Below the pieces are notes generated by a model. The model saw nothing but the letters and a program-made list of their open reading frames with translations. It did not search any database and was not told where the DNA came from. A DNA stretch of 64,000 bases, from NCBI GenBank assembly GCA_029861865.1, contig JAOTYL010000008.1:1-64000 (forward strand). Reading direction: 5' to 3'. The translations under genes were made by a program, and so were the position numbers. This document shows positions 62,438 through 64,000 of the stretch, piece after piece (the first letter of the stretch is position 1; every line of letters starts with the position of its first letter). The stretch comes from Myxococcales bacterium. GTDB taxonomy: Bacteria; Myxococcota_A; Polyangia; Polyangiales; Houyiibacteriaceae.

Positions 62438-62551
62438 CCAGAGATGGTATCGGGCCGTTTGCCCAGCCCGGGCACCGCAGCCGGGCGAGCGACGAAGCCG
62501 CATGATACAACGCGCACCTCCTCCAATCTCGCCCCGCAAAGGAATCGTCTC

Positions 62552-63976
62552 ATGGACGCCAAAGATGTTCTGGATCTAGCCAACAAGAACAACGTCGTCA
62601 TGGTGGACCTCAGGTTCACCGACTGGCCGGGGATGTGGCAACACTTCTCCATTCCAATCTCGGAGTTCGACGAGAAGGCCATGCAGGAAGGCTTCGGCTT
62701 TGACGGGTCATCGATCCGAGGCTGGCAGTCGATCGAGGTGAGCGACATGATCGTCGTGCCGGACGCGAACACGGCACTCATCGATCCTTTCTGCACAGCG
62801 CCAACGCTTTCGATGATCTGCGACATCGTCGATCCACTTACGCGCGAGCGGTACAGTCGGGATCCGCGCTGGATCGCCACGAAGGCGGCCAATTACCTGA
62901 AGAGCACGGGCATCGGGGACGAGATCTACTTCGGGCCCGAAGCGGAGTTCTTCATCTTCAACTCGGCGCGCTTCGATACGCGAGAGAACTGCGGTTTCTA
63001 CTATCTCGAGTCAGACGAGGCCAAGTGGAACTCCGGAGCCGAGACGAACATCGACGGGAGCCCGAACCTCGCTTACAAGCCGCGGTACAAAGAGGGGTAC
63101 TTTCCCGTTCCGCCGACCGACAGCCAGCAGGACATCCGAACCGAAATGGTCCTCGAATTAGAAGGGCTCGGGATCAGGGTCGAGGCGCAGCACCACGAGG
63201 TTGCGACTGCCGGCCAAGCCGAGATCGACATGCGGTTTGCGCCGATCGTTCAGATGGCAGACCAGCTGATGCTCTACAAGTACGTGATCAAGAATGTCGC
63301 ACGCCGTCATGGCATGACCGTTACTTTCATGCCCAAGCCTCTTTTCAATGACAACGGCTCGGGCATGCATTGCCATCAATCGATATGGAAGGGGGAGAAA
63401 CCGACCTTCGCTGGTGATAGCTATGCTGGCCTGTCGGATACCGCGCTCCATTACATCGGAGGCATCATCAAACACTCCAAGGCTATTGCCGCCTTCACCA
63501 ACCCGACAACCAACTCATACCGACGACTCGTTCCGGGCTTCGAAGCGCCGGTATACGTCGCGTACTCGGCGCGGAATCGCTCCGCGGCGTGTCGCATCCC
63601 GACCTACTCGAACGATCCGCGAGCCAAGCGCGTCGAGGTCCGTTTCCCCGATCCCTCATGCAATCCGTACTTGGCCTTCACGGCCATGGCAATGGCGGGC
63701 ATCGACGGGATCGAGAACAAGATCGACCCAGGCGACCCGCTCGAGAAGAACACCTACTCGTTGAGCGGTACCGAGCAGTCCGAGCTCAAGGTCATGCCCG
63801 CGAGCCTCGGGGAGGCGCTTGAAGCCTTGGAAGCCGATAAGGCCTTCTTGCTCAAGGGCGATGTGATGACCGAGGACGCAGTGCAGACCTGGATCGAGTA
63901 CAAGCGCGAAAACGAGATTACACCGGTCGCATTGCGACCCCACCCCCACGAGTTCGAGCTTTATTTCGACATCTAA
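62552..63976 (+). CDS. glnA: Glutamine synthetase type I
   Basis: A 474-residue GSI, making glutamine from glutamate, ammonia and ATP as a dodecamer. Motifs: [20 protein letters not shown] at the start, [50 protein letters not shown], and [24 protein letters not shown]. The position of the adenylylated Tyr is retained (Tyr402) but the surrounding NLYDLPPEE-type loop reads [12 protein letters not shown] 62552 follows AAAGGA. Regulation is probably by sigma-54 (see promoter). Confidence 0.96.
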   Translation: MDAKDVLDLANKNNVVMVDLRFTDWPGMWQHFSIPISEFDEKAMQEGFGFDGSSIRGWQSIEVSDMIVVPDANTALIDPFCTAPTLSMICDIVDPLTRERYSRDPRWIATKAANYLKSTGIGDEIYFGPEAEFFIFNSARFDTRENCGFYYLESDEAKWNSGAETNIDGSPNLAYKPRYKEGYFPVPPTDSQQDIRTEMVLELEGLGIRVEAQHHEVATAGQAEIDMRFAPIVQMADQLMLYKYVIKNVARRHGMTVTFMPKPLFNDNGSGMHCHQSIWKGEKPTFAGDSYAGLSDTALHYIGGIIKHSKAIAAFTNPTTNSYRRLVPGFEAPVYVAYSARNRSAACRIPTYSNDPRAKRVEVRFPDPSCNPYLAFTAMAMAGIDGIENKIDPGDPLEKNTYSLSGTEQSELKVMPASLGEALEALEADKAFLLKGDVMTEDAVQTWIEYKRENEITPVALRPHPHEFELYFDI

Positions 63977-64000
63977 GAGCGGCGTCCACCGAGAACAGTC

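Larger units (their letters stand above)
62149..62551. promoter_or_regulatory. glnA upstream region (403 bp), no CDS
   Basis: The region between the divergent VWA-lipoprotein and glnA starts. It is AT-richer than its surroundings near 62160-62220. It holds the candidate sigma-54 promoter at 62381-62396, a leader hairpin at 62417-62437 and an alternative in-frame ATG at 62444. No binding site for an activator was convincingly seen. Confidence 0.6.

Noticed and set aside
61820..62551. Extended N-terminal frame for glnA.
   Set aside because: GSI proteins start at MDAKDVL; the in-frame extension overlaps the divergent VWA gene. Only the ATG at 62444 is kept as a noted alternative.

Overview
The window looks like chromosomal core sequence of a high-GC, Gram-negative, myxobacterium-like bacterium (Myxococcota, probably the Polyangia side). 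The reasons are: an AgmX/GltJ-like protein combining an MJ0042 zinc finger, a GYF domain and a TonB-type C-terminus; several lipoproteins with GTGG-repeat glycine tails; a PEGA-domain Ser/Thr kinase with an HRDVSPSN catalytic loop; MshEN-HEAT proteins; a bactofilin; and many double-START and Cys-rich secreted proteins. No rRNA, insertion sequence, prophage or CRISPR array was seen. Genes are densely packed, with many 1-8 bp stop/start overlaps (GTGA, ATGA, TGATG).

Layout. 1-0.7 kb: tRNA-Thr(TGT)-Tyr(GTA)-Gly(TCC)-Thr(GGT)-tuf on the minus strand, the same order as the E. coli thrU-tyrU-glyT-thrT-tufB operon. 0.7-7.4 kb: envelope lipoproteins, plsY, a FadR-type TetR regulator with a near-perfect FadR box over its own start codon, an SDR, a SLOG protein and etfBA. 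7.4-12.7 kb: zinc-ribbon and AgmX-like proteins, pepA, a ComEA-like protein and a GNAT. 12.7-19.4 kb: murA-hisG-miaE, an orphan ABC-2 permease operon, nadK and a transaldolase. 19.4-22.3 kb: secreted START protein and glycine-rich lipoprotein/PEGA genes. 22.3-30.9 kb: era-der, an RlmN/Cfr-like enzyme, paired thioesterases, PIN, MDR, LMW-PTP plus fructosamine kinase, CbiX. 31-38.9 kb: two HEAT paralogues around a membrane-anchored degenerate sigma-54 activator, then rsmE-prmA. 39-45.5 kb: a gene remnant, a GTGG lipoprotein, an OpuF-like compatible-solute ABC transporter and a Suc/Fer-like operon. 45.6-54.5 kb: F1Fo ATP synthase split into atpF'FHAG (minus) and atpDC (plus), separated by START, outer-membrane and bactofilin genes; atpB and atpE are not here. 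54.5-64 kb: rnc, GNAT, rhomboid protease, DUF1415-like, Nudix, MATE, Ser/Thr kinase, VWA lipoprotein and glnA with a candidate sigma-54 promoter.

The most unusual signals are not conventional genes. (1) A recurrent promoter architecture, often TGnTAnnnn ending 6-7 nt before ATG/GTG, implies that many transcripts here are leaderless. (2) A hexamer repeat (CACTGR)n sits exactly at three convergent gene junctions and in one case has been drafted into the bactofilin reading frame. (3) A 798-residue membrane protein keeps a sigma-54-activator fold and a Fis-type HTH but has lost Walker A and GAFTGA, and lies between two HEAT paralogues. (4) The two ATP synthase operons share very similar extended -10 promoters. 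(5) glnA has a sigma-54-like promoter, a leader hairpin hiding a second in-frame ribosome-binding site, and an altered adenylylation-loop sequence.

All functional names rest on recognisable motifs and family knowledge; no database search was run. Start codons were chosen from ribosome-binding sites, stop/start overlaps, family N-termini and the leaderless -10 spacing.
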